A stretch of 64,000 nucleotides of DNA, from the NCBI RefSeq assembly GCF_002115745.1, contig NZ_JFKB01000010.1:1-64000 (forward strand), written 5' to 3'. The notes under the pieces are model-generated. The model was not told the origin of the DNA. It searched no databases and was given only the letters and a program-made list of their open reading frames with translations. Source of the stretch: Thalassospira alkalitolerans. Its GTDB lineage: Bacteria > Pseudomonadota > Alphaproteobacteria > Rhodospirillales > Thalassospiraceae. Made by a program: the position numbers and the translations under genes. Of the stretch, positions 7,316-17,006 are shown piece by piece. Position 1 is the first letter of the stretch, and the number at the start of each line of letters is the position of its first letter.

Positions 7316-10291
7316 TCAACCTTTGGCTGCCAGCATTTCTTTCAGCTTGGCAAACGGTGAATCTTCGTTGATTTGGTTATTCTTGGCTGGATTAGCCGGA
7401 CGTGCCTGTCCGTTACCCTGACGGTCGCCGCCCTTATTCGGCCCCCCCCGGTTCGGACGTTGACCACCCTTGCCTTTCGGGGCCCCCTTGCCACGTGCTT
7501 CCTGACGCGGACCGCGTTGGCCCTTGCCAGCATTACCGCCACCACGTTTGCGACGATCAACACGCACAAAGTATTTGATCTCGACAAATTCCGACTCGGC
7601 CTCCCCGTCAGCAGCAGCTTCTGCCGGAGCATCAGCAGCCGCATCAACAGCAACGGCCTCGGCAATGCCTCCTTGCTCCGCCTCTTCTTTAAGAGGGGAA
7701 ACTTCCGAAGAAGCAGAGGCCACTTCGTCTGTTGCTTTTGCAACTGGCGTAGCAACCGTTTCTGCCGGGGTTTCCACCGAAGTTTCGGCTGGCGCATCAG
7801 CAGTCGCCGCAACTTCAGAAGTTACGGCAGCTTCCGGAGCAGGAGCTGCAACAGGTGCATCAGCTGTTTTTACAGCTTCCTTGGCGTCGAGTTCAGCCTT
7901 GCTGACCTTGACGACTTCGGCACGCCAGCCAAGGGCGGTAAATACGCCTTCGGCCTGTTCGACCGTGCAGCCCAAAAGCGACAACAGATCAGGGTCCGGT
8001 TTTACCTTACCGTCATTTTCACGCGCTTTTTGGCGCAAAAGAGCAGCAAAGCGTTCCAGCATGTCAACACGGGCAGCCAACGGTCCAACCGGCATATAAC
8101 CGGCCGCCAGATAGAAGCCCTTTGAATTGCTGCGATCATTGGGGACCGAAGTCCGGCCTGCCGGCGGCAGCTCCGGAAGCGCTTCAAGATCGCGGGCAAC
8201 AGCCCACAAAATGCCGCGCAATTCAACCGGATCAGGTTTCAGCGCGTCAAGCACATGAACCGTTTCAACGCCCAAACGCACACCCAGCTTGGCCAACGCC
8301 TTACGATCTTCGTCGCCCAGATCCTTGATCAGACTTTCGAGATCGGAACGGGGTACACAGCCGAGTCCTTCGTTCAACTGGAACAAAAGACCGCGAATCG
8401 GACCAGGAAGTTGACAATCGCGCAAGCGAGTCAGCATTTTCAGGCGCGCTTCGATATGGGCATTGATGAAATTCTGAAGCCGGGTCCGCACACGTTCACG
8501 AGCTGGACCGTCAAAAAATTCGCTGTCAATGACCTGAATATCGGGGCTAAGGACGGTGTCGCCCTTTTTAAGTCCCCCGACAACTGAACTGTTCCAAAGA
8601 ACTTCCAGTTGGCCATTCACCGCGAATTTATCGTCTTCATCGGTTTCCAGTTGTTTTACCCGCTGGGCAATCTCGCCAGTCAGCGCACGACGCGCAGCAC
8701 TGGCAATTGCCTTGCCTTCAAACGCGGCATCCGTTTCATCAGCGATGAAACGGAACCCTTCCAGTCGGCCGACGTATTCACCTTCGACCTGGACTTCACC
8801 ATTCGCAGTGATGGTAGACATGAGTTCAGACTTGTCCTTGAGACTTTTCAATAAAACCGAGGTTCGTCTATCGACAAACCTTTGGGTCAGGCGTTCGTGT
8901 AGCACATCAGAGAGCTTATCCTCAATGGCGCGCGTACGGTCCTGCCAGTGATTGGCATCTTCGAGCCAGTGATGTTTGTGCGATACATATGTCCAGACGC
9001 GAATACCCGCCAATCGTGATGATAACTGATCAATATCACCATCATAACGGTCCATGCGCAAGACTTGTTCGCCCAACCAATCAACTGGCAACTTGCTGTT
9101 CGGCTTCGCAAGAAAGCGATAGATAGATGTTAGCAGTCTTGGGTGCGTATCGGTATGGATATTTCTAAAGTCCGGAATCTGGCAGACTTCCCACAATAAT
9201 TGCACCCGATCCGGGGCTGAAGCGATGCGCGCGACGTCCTCGTTTTGGGATAAATGGTCCAGCATCACCTCGTCGACCGGTTCGCGCGTCAAAACAAGCG
9301 TTGGATTATCCGAACGTCGGCGCAGCGATTTTTGCAATGCTTCCACCGACCTGAAATCAAGTCGCGCATTACGCCAGAAAACTTTTGCGAGCGGTTCGAA
9401 CTCGTGGGCTTCGATCTGTTCGATGATATCGGGATCAATGCCCGAAAGATTTCCCGTGACCCCAAAGGTACCGTCATTCATGTGACGCCCGGCTCGTCCG
9501 GCGATTTGCGCCATTTCGGCAGCAGAAAGTCCACGATTGAACTGACCATCAAACTTGTGAAGAGCGGCAAAGGCCACATGGTTCAGGTCAAGATTAAGCC
9601 CCATACCAATCGCATCGGTCGCAATCAGATGTTCAACTTCGCCATTCTGAAACATTTCGACCTGGGCATTGCGTGTCCGCGGACTTAATGCACCAAGCAC
9701 CACAGCCGCCCCGCCTTTTTGACGGCGCACCAATTCAGCGACGGCATAAACTTCCTGAGCGGAAAACGTCACGATCGCCGATTGCCCCGGCAGGCGTTGA
9801 ATCTTTTTCGATCCGTTATAGGCCAGAGTCGAAAATCGTGCGCGCGTGTCAAATTCGACATTATCGATCAGCTTACGGATCACCGGACGGATGGTTTCCG
9901 CCCCCATAAACATGGTTTCGCTTAGTCCACGGGCATGCAGCAACCGATCCGTAAACACATGACCACGTTCCGGGTCGGCACACATCTGGATTTCATCAAT
10001 GCCAAGAAAATCGACCTGTTTGCTAACCGGCATGGCTTCGACCGTACACAGAAAATAACGTGCCGATTTCGGAACAATGCGTTCCTCGCCGGTAATCAGG
10101 GCCACAGCCCCCTTGCCAACACGTGCTACGGCACGATCATAGTTTTCGCGCGCCAGAAGACGCAGCGGAAAACCAATCATACCCGATGTATGTGCCAACA
10201 TCCGTTCCATCGCCAGATGGGTCTTGCCGGTGTTGGTCGGCCCCAATATGGCAAGTATACGGGGACCGGATCGGGTTGAAATCTGCATCAA
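7316..10291 (-). CDS. Suv3-like ATP-dependent RNA helicase with long low-complexity tail
   Basis: This 991-residue superfamily 2 helicase opens with Walker A GPTNTGKTH near residue 19 and has a DEIQ box in FLGIDEIQMC. Its second RecA-like domain includes ATDAIGMGLNL and QIAGRAGR (motif VI). This is the pattern of mitochondrial Suv3 and its alphaproteobacterial relatives, which unwind structured RNA in decay complexes. After about residue 780 the sequence becomes Ala/Glu/Val-rich. It ends in a Gly/Arg/Lys-rich tail with RGG-like steps, likely RNA binding. Two adjacent Met codons (10291, 10288) could each be the start. RNA turnover is inferred from the family; no RNase partner is adjacent. Confidence 0.88.
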   Translation of the reverse strand: MMQISTRSGPRILAILGPTNTGKTHLAMERMLAHTSGMIGFPLRLLARENYDRAVARVGKGAVALITGEERIVPKSARYFLCTVEAMPVSKQVDFLGIDEIQMCADPERGHVFTDRLLHARGLSETMFMGAETIRPVIRKLIDNVEFDTRARFSTLAYNGSKKIQRLPGQSAIVTFSAQEVYAVAELVRRQKGGAAVVLGALSPRTRNAQVEMFQNGEVEHLIATDAIGMGLNLDLNHVAFAALHKFDGQFNRGLSAAEMAQIAGRAGRHMNDGTFGVTGNLSGIDPDIIEQIEAHEFEPLAKVFWRNARLDFRSVEALQKSLRRRSDNPTLVLTREPVDEVMLDHLSQNEDVARIASAPDRVQLLWEVCQIPDFRNIHTDTHPRLLTSIYRFLAKPNSKLPVDWLGEQVLRMDRYDGDIDQLSSRLAGIRVWTYVSHKHHWLEDANHWQDRTRAIEDKLSDVLHERLTQRFVDRRTSVLLKSLKDKSELMSTITANGEVQVEGEYVGRLEGFRFIADETDAAFEGKAIASAARRALTGEIAQRVKQLETDEDDKFAVNGQLEVLWNSSVVGGLKKGDTVLSPDIQVIDSEFFDGPARERVRTRLQNFINAHIEARLKMLTRLRDCQLPGPIRGLLFQLNEGLGCVPRSDLESLIKDLGDEDRKALAKLGVRLGVETVHVLDALKPDPVELRGILWAVARDLEALPELPPAGRTSVPNDRSNSKGFYLAAGYMPVGPLAARVDMLERFAALLRQKARENDGKVKPDPDLLSLLGCTVEQAEGVFTALGWRAEVVKVSKAELDAKEAVKTADAPVAAPAPEAAVTSEVAATADAPAETSVETPAETVATPVAKATDEVASASSEVSPLKEEAEQGGIAEAVAVDAAADAPAEAAADGEAESEFVEIKYFVRVDRRKRGGGNAGKGQRGPRQEARGKGAPKGKGGQRPNRGGPNKGGDRQGNGQARPANPAKNNQINEDSPFAKLKEMLAAKG

Positions 10292-10417
10292 ACTTTTCCA
10301 TCAGGCATCACGGATGATCTCGCATGCCCATTCATTGCGCCTTTCAACACGCCGCACTGCGCAATGTCAAGCATTCTGCCATATCAACGCCCATGCTCCG
10401 GACGCAGTCCTGATGGT

Positions 10418-10915
10418 TTATGACGTCTTGATTTTACAGTCGTGATCCTGAAATTCGTCAAGTTCAAGCAATCGAGCCCCCGCCCCTTCGACGGCCAGTT
10501 GATCTGCCGGATTGCGCAGCGGACAGTCGTCCATGGAGAGGCAGCCGCACCCGATACATTTGCCCAACTGGTTACGCAACAGGGTCAATTGTTCTATCCG
10601 CGCATCCAAATCATCACGCCACCGCGACGAAAGCTTTTCCCAATCTTTTGAATTCGGCGCCTTGCTGTGTGGCAAGCTGGCCAAAGCATCGCCGATTTCA
10701 GCCAATGGAATGCCAGTGCGCTGTGCCACCTTGATGATCGACACCCGACGCAGCACATCACGATGAAAACGCCGCTGATTGCCATCCGTCCGGATTGATC
10801 TGATCAGCCCCTTGCGCTCATAAAAATGGATCGCCGACACTGCAAGGCCGCTTCGTTTCGCAACTTCACCAACGCTGAGATAACGATGCAACACACCGGA
10901 TTTTGACATTCTCAT
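10418..10915 (-). CDS. soxR: SoxR, redox-sensing MerR-family activator
   Basis: The protein has a MerR-type winged helix at its start ([21 protein letters not shown]), a dimerisation helix, and a cysteine cluster. With the ATG at 10915 the cysteines fall at 120, 123, 125 and 131 (CX2CXCX5C), the exact spacing of the [2Fe-2S] cluster of SoxR. Oxidation of that cluster activates transcription in response to redox-cycling compounds. The start at 10915 (166 codons including stop) is preferred because a purine-rich AAAGAG lies just upstream. An ATG at 10909 is nearly as good, and a longer frame from 10963 adds a basic extension not typical of the family. No divergent target gene lies next to it. 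Confidence 0.93.
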   Translation of the reverse strand: MRMSKSGVLHRYLSVGEVAKRSGLAVSAIHFYERKGLIRSIRTDGNQRRFHRDVLRRVSIIKVAQRTGIPLAEIGDALASLPHSKAPNSKDWEKLSSRWRDDLDARIEQLTLLRNQLGKCIGCGCLSMDDCPLRNPADQLAVEGAGARLLELDEFQDHDCKIKTS

Positions 10916-11035
10916 GCTCTTTCTGTCGCCCCGCACGAACGCTCTGACGTGCCGGAACTTCATTCAAACCTAAACTAATGTTAAGATTTTACAGAATTAC
11001 CCTTTGTCGCAAAATTATCAAGAAGACAAACAGAA

Positions 11036-11061
11036 ACGGGACGGTCAAATGACCGTCCCGT
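11036..11061 (-). terminator. Rho-independent terminator after hpf
   Basis: A perfect 12-bp stem ACGGGACGGTCA/TGACCGTCCCGT with a 2-nt centre lies 34 bp past the hpf stop. On the minus strand it is followed by a T-rich run (TTTCTGTTTGTC). Confidence 0.85.
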
Positions 11062-11094
11062 CGTTTAAATTTCTTGCTTTTACAAACAAGAACT

Positions 11095-11421
11095 CTAGTG
11101 ATTTCGCATCCGTTCAGCATATTCCTTAAGCTGGCGGCGCGCAGCCTGATAGCTATTTTTAAGTGCGATATACACATCCTCGTGGGCGTGATCGGCACTA
11201 TCGCGTTTCACCATGATTTCCTTGCCCGGCACATTGATCCCGAAATGAACTGCAAAGCGATTTTTCGGGGCATGGTGGGATTGGGGCCGTTCAATAATGA
11301 CATGACAACTTGTCATGCGATCAAAGGTTTCTTCCAGCTTTTCAACCTTGTAGTGAATACGCTCGTCCAGCGCATCCGACTGGTCAACATCACGATAAGT
11401 GATAGTAACGGGAACCTTCAT
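11095..11421 (-). CDS. hpf: Ribosome hibernation promoting factor, short form
   Basis: This 108-residue protein of the HPF/YfiA (sigma-54 modulation) family starts with MKVPVTITYRDVD and has the beta-alpha-beta-beta-beta-alpha layout. Conserved late motifs include KRDSADHAHEDVYIALKNSY. These proteins bind the decoding centre of idle ribosomes and stabilise 70S or 100S particles. The short length, without a C-terminal dimerisation domain, is the short HPF/YfiA type, which often works with RMF. An RMF-like fusion gene occurs at 36426 in this window. The ATG at 11421 is chosen because AGGAGG lies at ideal distance; the frame extends upstream without family similarity. Confidence 0.9.
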   Translation of the reverse strand: MKVPVTITYRDVDQSDALDERIHYKVEKLEETFDRMTSCHVIIERPQSHHAPKNRFAVHFGINVPGKEIMVKRDSADHAHEDVYIALKNSYQAARRQLKEYAERMRNH

Positions 11422-11695
11422 AATACGGCCTCCTGGTTTTGCATTTGTCACACACAGGGCATTGCACCCCGCGATTGCCGGAACGATTGCCGCCCCGGAA
11501 TTCCTTTTGTGAAACCGGTCCTTTGGCCCGAACATTCACATCATTTCAAAACCGTCTTTCTCTATACTTAGGATACAGGGCTTGCGCTGCAAGATGCGTT
11601 GACGCATATCAAGCAGGCCTTATGGGTTATCGTTCAATTTGCCGATGATCGGGAATTGGACTTACTGCATTGATACAGAGGAGAAAACAGAGGTC

Positions 11696-13579
11696 ATGAC
11701 GGAAGAAAAAATGCGGTTCGAGGCCGAAGTCAGCCGCTTGCTCGATATCGTTGTCCATTCGCTTTATTCGAATAAGGATATCTTCCTGCGCGAGCTCATT
11801 TCGAATGCGTCGGATGCCTGCGACAAGTTGCGCTATGAAGCCATCGCAAAGCCGGAATTGCTTGCAGGTGATGCCGAATTCAAAGTTCGGCTGTTAACCG
11901 ATAATGTTCGAAATGTTCTGACGATTGCCGATAACGGGATCGGGATGAACAAGGCCGATCTGATCGAGAATCTGGGCACGATTGCCAATTCGGGCACCGC
12001 CAAATTTGTCGAGGCACTGACAAAATCTGACAAAGGCAAGGATGTCGACCTGATTGGCCAGTTTGGTGTCGGGTTCTATTCCGCCTTCATGGTCGCCAAC
12101 AAAGTCGAGGTCATCACCAAAAAGGCAGGCGAAGATCAGGCGTGGAAATGGTCATCGGACGGCAAGGGTGAATACACGATTGGCGAAGCCGAAATGGAAG
12201 GCCGCGGTACGCAGATCACCCTGCATCTAAGCGACGATTTCAAGGAATTCACCGAAGAACAGCGTTTGCGTCACATCGTCAAAACCTATTCCGATCATAT
12301 CGGCATTCCGGTTGTCCTGATGAAGGCAGATGGCAATGACGAGACATTGAACGAGGCATCAGCGCTTTGGACCCGTTCGAAGTCGGAAATCACCGACGAA
12401 CAATACAATGAATTCTACAAACACAATTCGCATGCTTTTGATGATCCGTGGAAAACCATTCATTATCGGGCCGAAGGCGCGATTGAATATACTGGCCTGC
12501 TTTATCTGCCGACCATGCGCCCGTTCGATCTTTATGATCCGGCCCGCAAGGGGCATCTGAAGCTTTATGTTCGCAAGGTCTTCATTACCGAAGGTGCAGA
12601 CGAATTGCTGCCGCCTTGGTTGCGCTTTGTATCCGGTGTCGTCGACAGTCAGGATTTGCCGTTAAACATTTCGCGTGAAATGCTGCAGCACAATCCGGTC
12701 CTGACCAAAATCAAGAATGGCCTGACCAAAAAAGTGCTGTCGGAACTTGAAACAGCATCGAAGAAGGACAGCAAAGGCTTTGACACCTTCTGGGAAGCCT
12801 TTGGTTCAGTGGTCAAGGAGGGCCTGTATGAAGATTACACCAATCGCGACCGTATCCTGAAACTGGCACGTTTCCGGTCAACCCATTCGGATGACTGGAC
12901 CAGCCTTGCCGATTACATCGAGCGCATGAAGGATGGCCAAAAGGCGATTTATTACATCAGCGGCGAAGATATTGATGCGCTGAAACGCAGCCCGCAACTT
13001 GAAGGCTTTGCTGCCAAGGGCATTGAAGTCCTGCTTTTGACCGATCCGGTTGATGAATTCTGGCTGCCGTCTGTTGGCCAGTTCGAGGAAAAAGACTTCA
13101 AATCCGTCACCCGTGGCGGTGCCGATCTGAACGACATAAAGTCGGACGACAAGGACGATACCAAGGATGATAAAAAAGACGACGCCGCATCGGATGCATC
13201 ACTAGATGCCCTCATTGCGTCGATCAAGATCGCCCTTGGGACCAATATCAAGGATGTCCGTGAATCTGATCGCCTGACCAGTTCGGCCTGCTGCCTGATT
13301 GCCGATGAAACCGGCATGGATTTGCGGATGGAACGCCTGATGAAACAACACAATCGCGTTGACGAAATCAGCCCGCGCATCCTTGAAATCAATCCAAAGC
13401 ACAGCCTGATCAAGAAACTTTCCGATGTTGCCATCAAGGATGCCAAGGCACCAATCCTGAACGATGCCGCCCTGTTGCTGCTTGATCAGGCCCGCATCCT
13501 CGAAGGTGAAGCCCTGCCCGATCCGGTCAGCTTTGCCCGACGCCTTGATCTGGTGATGGAAAAAGGTTTAGGCAGCTAA
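11696..13579 (+). CDS. htpG: HtpG, bacterial Hsp90 chaperone
   Basis: This 627-residue protein begins MTEEKMRFEAEVSRLLDIVV. It has the GHKL ATP-binding domain with ELISNASDA (catalytic Glu and Asn), DNGIGM and GQFGVGFYS, then the middle domain and a C-terminal dimerisation domain. A charged Asp/Lys stretch near residues 483-500 is longer than usual. HtpG remodels client proteins in the cytosol using ATP. The ATG at 11696 is preferred over an in-frame ATG at 11639 because it has an AGAGG site and a family-like N-terminus. The gene is divergent from hpf across about 275 bp and ends at a good terminator. Confidence 0.96.
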   Translation: MTEEKMRFEAEVSRLLDIVVHSLYSNKDIFLRELISNASDACDKLRYEAIAKPELLAGDAEFKVRLLTDNVRNVLTIADNGIGMNKADLIENLGTIANSGTAKFVEALTKSDKGKDVDLIGQFGVGFYSAFMVANKVEVITKKAGEDQAWKWSSDGKGEYTIGEAEMEGRGTQITLHLSDDFKEFTEEQRLRHIVKTYSDHIGIPVVLMKADGNDETLNEASALWTRSKSEITDEQYNEFYKHNSHAFDDPWKTIHYRAEGAIEYTGLLYLPTMRPFDLYDPARKGHLKLYVRKVFITEGADELLPPWLRFVSGVVDSQDLPLNISREMLQHNPVLTKIKNGLTKKVLSELETASKKDSKGFDTFWEAFGSVVKEGLYEDYTNRDRILKLARFRSTHSDDWTSLADYIERMKDGQKAIYYISGEDIDALKRSPQLEGFAAKGIEVLLLTDPVDEFWLPSVGQFEEKDFKSVTRGGADLNDIKSDDKDDTKDDKKDDAASDASLDALIASIKIALGTNIKDVRESDRLTSSACCLIADETGMDLRMERLMKQHNRVDEISPRILEINPKHSLIKKLSDVAIKDAKAPILNDAALLLLDQARILEGEALPDPVSFARRLDLVMEKGLGS

Positions 13580-13603
13580 ACCAAATCTGTTGATCTCCAA
13601 ATC

Positions 13604-13631
13604 AAACGGCGCGTCTTCGGATGCGCCGTTT
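13604..13631 (+). terminator. Rho-independent terminator after htpG
   Basis: AAACGGCGC and GCGCCGTTT arms flank a 10-nt loop that includes CTTCGG, followed by TTCTTTT. It starts 25 bp past the htpG stop. Confidence 0.85.
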
Positions 13632-13741
13632 TCTTTTGAAAATCTTGAGAAACTTGCAAATTTAAAACGCTTATTTACCTCCACCCGCCATATTACCACC
13701 TTATGCATCAAACCGACTTTGGAAACGGGAAGCCCGAACCG

Positions 13742-15067
13742 ATGATGAACTGGCAAAAACTGCTGTCACCCGCACGCTTGGGAACACAACATTCAAGCAT
13801 CGGTGCCTTTGGCCGGTCCGATTTCCACAAAGATTACGACCGCATCATCTTTTCGAGCGCATTCCGACGATTACAACGCAAGACCCAGGTCCACCCCCTT
13901 CCGGAAAACGACAATGTCCATACCCGCCTGACCCATAGCTTGGAAGTATCGTGTGTTGCGCGCTCGATGGGGTTGATGGTTGGCCACCGCTTGGCCGAAA
14001 AAGACCACCTGCCCGCCGGTATTGAACCCGATCATCTGGCCGCCATCGTACAGGCCGCCGCCCTTGCCCATGATATCGGCAACCCACCATTTGGCCATGC
14101 CGGGGAATATGCCGTTCGCCAATGGTTCATGGATGCCGATCCAAAATATCTGGCTCCGCTTTCGGATGCCGAACGCGCCGATCTGATCACATTTGAAGGC
14201 AATGCACAGGGCTTTCGCCTTTTGACCAACAAGCGCAGCGGCCTTTATGACGGCGGCATGCGCCTGACCTATGCGACGCTGGCAAGTTTTGTGAAATATC
14301 CATGGTCCGCAATCGGCAGCCCCTATCCCGAGAAAATGAAATTCGGGGCGTTTCAGCACGAAATGGATTTATTGACCGAAGTCGCCGATGCCACCGGATT
14401 GATCCGGACCGGCGCACAGTCATTTTGCCGTCATCCACTGGTTTATCTGGTCGAGGCAGCGGATGATGTTTGTTATGCGCTGATCGATATTGAAGACGGG
14501 ATCGAGCTGGAGCTGGTTGATTTCAGTGTATTTGAAGACCTTTTAAGGCCATGCATCGCCGATGAACTTCCCGGCGAATATCACCGTGAAACCAATATTC
14601 GTCGCAAAATGACTTTCTTGCGCGGCAAGATCATAACCGGAATTCTTGATGCCCTGACGGATACCTTTGTTGACCATGAACACCAATTTCTGGCGGGCGA
14701 GGTCCAAAACGACCTTTTGTCCTGTGTCGGAGGCCCGTTCAACGACATGATCGCAACGGCCAAACAGTTCTCGGAAAAACAAATCATCCTGAACCGTCGC
14801 AAGGTTCAGATAGAAGTCGGTGCTTTTGCCTGCCTTGAAACCCTGCTGGATACTTTTTGCAGAACCGCGCTGGAAATTCATCAAGCCACAGATGACGCCG
14901 CATTGTCCTATCGCACTGGACGGGTCCGTGAATTGGTTGGTAATGATTCGATGCCGGTCGGAGCACCGCTTTACGATCTGTATCTGACGATCCTGGATTA
15001 TATTTCTGGCATGACGGATGACTTTGCGGCCCGCCTGGCACGCGACATCGGCGGCGGACAACATTAA
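13742..15067 (+). CDS. dgt: dGTPase-like deoxynucleoside triphosphate triphosphohydrolase
   Basis: This HD-domain enzyme of the dGTPase-like family hydrolyses dNTPs to deoxynucleoside and triphosphate. The HD metal ligands are visible in HTRLTHSLEVS, AALAHDIGNPPFGHAGE and VEAADDVCYALIDIEDG. At about 441 residues it matches the shorter dGTPase-like class. The frame also contains an ATG at 13703, but no ribosome site precedes it, so a start at 13742 or 13745 is preferred. It stands alone on the plus strand downstream of the htpG terminator. Substrate preference among dNTPs cannot be read from sequence. Confidence 0.9.
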   Translation: MMNWQKLLSPARLGTQHSSIGAFGRSDFHKDYDRIIFSSAFRRLQRKTQVHPLPENDNVHTRLTHSLEVSCVARSMGLMVGHRLAEKDHLPAGIEPDHLAAIVQAAALAHDIGNPPFGHAGEYAVRQWFMDADPKYLAPLSDAERADLITFEGNAQGFRLLTNKRSGLYDGGMRLTYATLASFVKYPWSAIGSPYPEKMKFGAFQHEMDLLTEVADATGLIRTGAQSFCRHPLVYLVEAADDVCYALIDIEDGIELELVDFSVFEDLLRPCIADELPGEYHRETNIRRKMTFLRGKIITGILDALTDTFVDHEHQFLAGEVQNDLLSCVGGPFNDMIATAKQFSEKQIILNRRKVQIEVGAFACLETLLDTFCRTALEIHQATDDAALSYRTGRVRELVGNDSMPVGAPLYDLYLTILDYISGMTDDFAARLARDIGGGQH

Positions 15068-15120
15068 TGTCTGACCATCTGTACCGATTGCTGATTTCGG
15101 CGCATTAGGGATCAAACACG

Positions 15121-15351
15121 ATGTGGTTGCTTGCCCCTTTTATCGGTCGATATCGCAGACGCGTCGCCTTTTTGGCCGGTGCGGGTATCGCGGCCGTGAT
15201 TTATGGCTTGGTCGAACAAAGTACACGTCCCGAAGTCGATGCATGGTATTGGCCCGGTGTTGCCGGTTTTGTGGCCTTTATCATCACACGTTTCACCATA
15301 TCGCGCCTGATCACACGGTTTGTCGGTGGTGTACGCCGCCACATGCACTGA
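15121..15351 (+). CDS. Small membrane protein of unknown function
   Basis: This 76-residue protein has two likely membrane segments (about residues 16-33 and 43-63) and a strongly basic end, typical of a small inner-membrane protein with positive loops inside. I do not recognise a family. It starts 54 bp past the dGTPase-like gene and could be co-transcribed with it. A strong hairpin lies just after the stop codon. The frame is a plausible gene by position and composition, but without a homologue it remains hypothetical. Confidence 0.55.
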   Translation: MWLLAPFIGRYRRRVAFLAGAGIAAVIYGLVEQSTRPEVDAWYWPGVAGFVAFIITRFTISRLITRFVGGVRRHMH

Positions 15352-15373
15352 CTAGTCGCCCAACAAAAAAAGA

Positions 15374-15389
15374 CAGGCCCGAAGGCCTG
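15374..15389. terminator. Bidirectional terminator between convergent small membrane genes
   Basis: CAGGCC-cgaa-GGCCTG is a perfect 6-bp stem extended by flanking pairs. A run of eight A bases lies on the left side (a U-run for minus-strand transcripts), so it is strongest for the Pmp3-like gene. Confidence 0.8.
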
Positions 15390-15452
15390 CCTTTCAGATG
15401 CAATACGGTTAAACCGCCAATGCGATCAGCACGGATTGGGCATCGCCAGGAA

Positions 15453-15650
15453 TTATTCCTGACCACCGCCCATGGCGTTGCTGATCTTTTTGTCGGTGTT
15501 GTATTGGCTCAGCGCATAAGCCGCCCAGATCGCCGCCGGAATCCAGCCCAGAAGCGTAATCTGCAGGATTAGACAGATGATCCCGGCAATTGGCCGCCCG
15601 ATGGTAAAGAACAACAACCACGGCAACAGAAGTGCGATGAGTAACCGCAT
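15453..15650 (-). CDS. YqaE/Pmp3-family small membrane protein
   Basis: This 65-residue protein has two hydrophobic helices separated by a Pro/Gly-containing turn, with the family pattern of two segments ending in LGWIPAAIWAAYAL. Pmp3/YqaE proteins are small plasma-membrane proteolipids linked to salt and cold stress in several organisms. The Gly-rich Gln/Glu tail is ordinary. It lies 26 bp downstream of the OmpA-type lipoprotein gene on the same strand and ends near a strong terminator, so the two may be co-transcribed. A stress role is from family knowledge. Confidence 0.88.
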   Translation of the reverse strand: MRLLIALLLPWLLFFTIGRPIAGIICLILQITLLGWIPAAIWAAYALSQYNTDKKISNAMGGGQE

Positions 15651-15676
15651 ATATTCATCCTCTTTGTTATTTCGGC

Positions 15677-16528
15677 TTACATGCCGTCTTCAAATTTAAC
15701 CGTCACAACACGGTTGCCCTGTTCGGCCACACCATCAGCAGTCGCGACCGGTACATTGGCCTCGCCACTGATGCTGATGGCAAGCTTGCTTGCCGCAACC
15801 CCATGTTCACGCAATACCTTAACCACCGCATCAACACGCGATTTGGCAAGGATGTCGTTATACATCGGATTGCCAGAACGGTCAGCATAGGCGGTCAGGC
15901 TGATCATTTTCGGATCATATTTTTCATAGGCAGCAACGATGCCGTCAACCACGGTCATTGCCTTGTCGCTGACAACGGCACTGTCGAACCCAAAATAGAT
16001 ATTCATCGGGTCGGGCATCATCATCGGCATGGCTTTGGCCATCGGTTTTTCTTCAAGTTCGGCCTGAACAATCGCCAGCGCCTGATAGAATGCGGCACGG
16101 CAATTGTCTATGTCTGACTGCTGAATGTTTTCTTCAAGTTCCTGCATCCAGCAATCAAAACTTGTCTGGGCACGGGCTGCTGCACTTGCTGCCTTGTCAC
16201 GGCCACCAGCATCAAAAGCGGACATAAGGTCGGCCCGGGCAACGCTGATTTCCGAAATGCTACCTTCTGGCAAATTACGATCCACCAATGGCTGAGGACC
16301 GGCATCCTGACCCATCGCTGCCATTTTGGCACGGTTGGTGAAATAACGCGCATCCGTCCAATCGGCTTCGTCATATTCGGCCTGAGCCAGGTCGGAATAA
16401 CCCTGATGAAGCCCGGCGTCGAATGCCGAACCTTCGTCGGTCATCCCGCGAACGCCCGGAATATTCATATTCGCACAAGCGCCAAGAAGGGCGGCTGCAG
16501 AAATTACGCAAAGCAATTTTACTGTCAT
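15677..16528 (-). CDS. OmpA-family outer-membrane lipoprotein
   Basis: This 283-residue protein starts with a lipoprotein signal peptide; the lipobox LLGAC puts the modified Cys at residue 18. A helical Ala/Glu-rich middle part (about 30-165) includes a Met/Pro-rich stretch AMPMMMPDPM. The C-terminal OmpA-like domain (about 175-283) has IYFGFDSAVV near its start, LTAYADRSG and LAKSRVDAVVKVLREHGV, which normally bind peptidoglycan. It would sit in the outer membrane and contact the cell wall. The middle region is unlike Pal, so it is a separate OmpA-type lipoprotein of unknown partner. Confidence 0.88.
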   Translation of the reverse strand: MTVKLLCVISAAALLGACANMNIPGVRGMTDEGSAFDAGLHQGYSDLAQAEYDEADWTDARYFTNRAKMAAMGQDAGPQPLVDRNLPEGSISEISVARADLMSAFDAGGRDKAASAAARAQTSFDCWMQELEENIQQSDIDNCRAAFYQALAIVQAELEEKPMAKAMPMMMPDPMNIYFGFDSAVVSDKAMTVVDGIVAAYEKYDPKMISLTAYADRSGNPMYNDILAKSRVDAVVKVLREHGVAASKLAISISGEANVPVATADGVAEQGNRVVTVKFEDGM

Positions 16529-17006
16529 TGGTGTTCACTCCGTGTCTGGATGACGACAATCATAATCCCAGTCCCAATCAATCCAGTTTCCGGAAAATCC
16601 CCAACACTTTAACCATGACAGGAATTTTCCATTACGGCCGTTCTTTATCTGACGGCCTCAATTATCAGTGACGACGCCCCAATGAAAACAAGACCGGAAT
16701 GACCCGACCCCGAAACTCATTCCCGATTCAAACAATCCTCTAGAACAGAGACTGCCCCAAGACGACACCTGCCGATCAATAGAATTTTTTCATACCCGCA
16801 AGTATATGGAAATAAAATTCCCGAAAAAAAGCAGCACGATAGAGAAAATCACACTTTGGTAATGCATCAAATGACGTTGCTACGGCGCGCACACAACAAT
16901 TCAGGGCACGCCAAAATAAAAAAAAGAGGGAACGGCAACCGTTCCCTCTGCCAACCCTTTGATCGGGTTGAAACTATCAAAAAATATCTTTTCCAGGCCC
17001 GAGTCC
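16529..17006. other. 478-bp gap between the OmpA lipoprotein gene and the AsmA-like gene
   Basis: The right end carries the terminator of the AsmA-like gene. The left part should hold the promoter of the OmpA-type lipoprotein gene. I see no convincing gene; the short frames here lack ribosome sites and family similarity. Confidence 0.5.
16925..16949 (-). terminator. Strong rho-independent terminator after the AsmA-like gene
   Basis: A perfect 11-bp stem AGAGGGAACGG/CCGTTCCCTCT with a 3-nt loop is followed on the minus strand by an unbroken T-run of eight or more. Confidence 0.9.
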
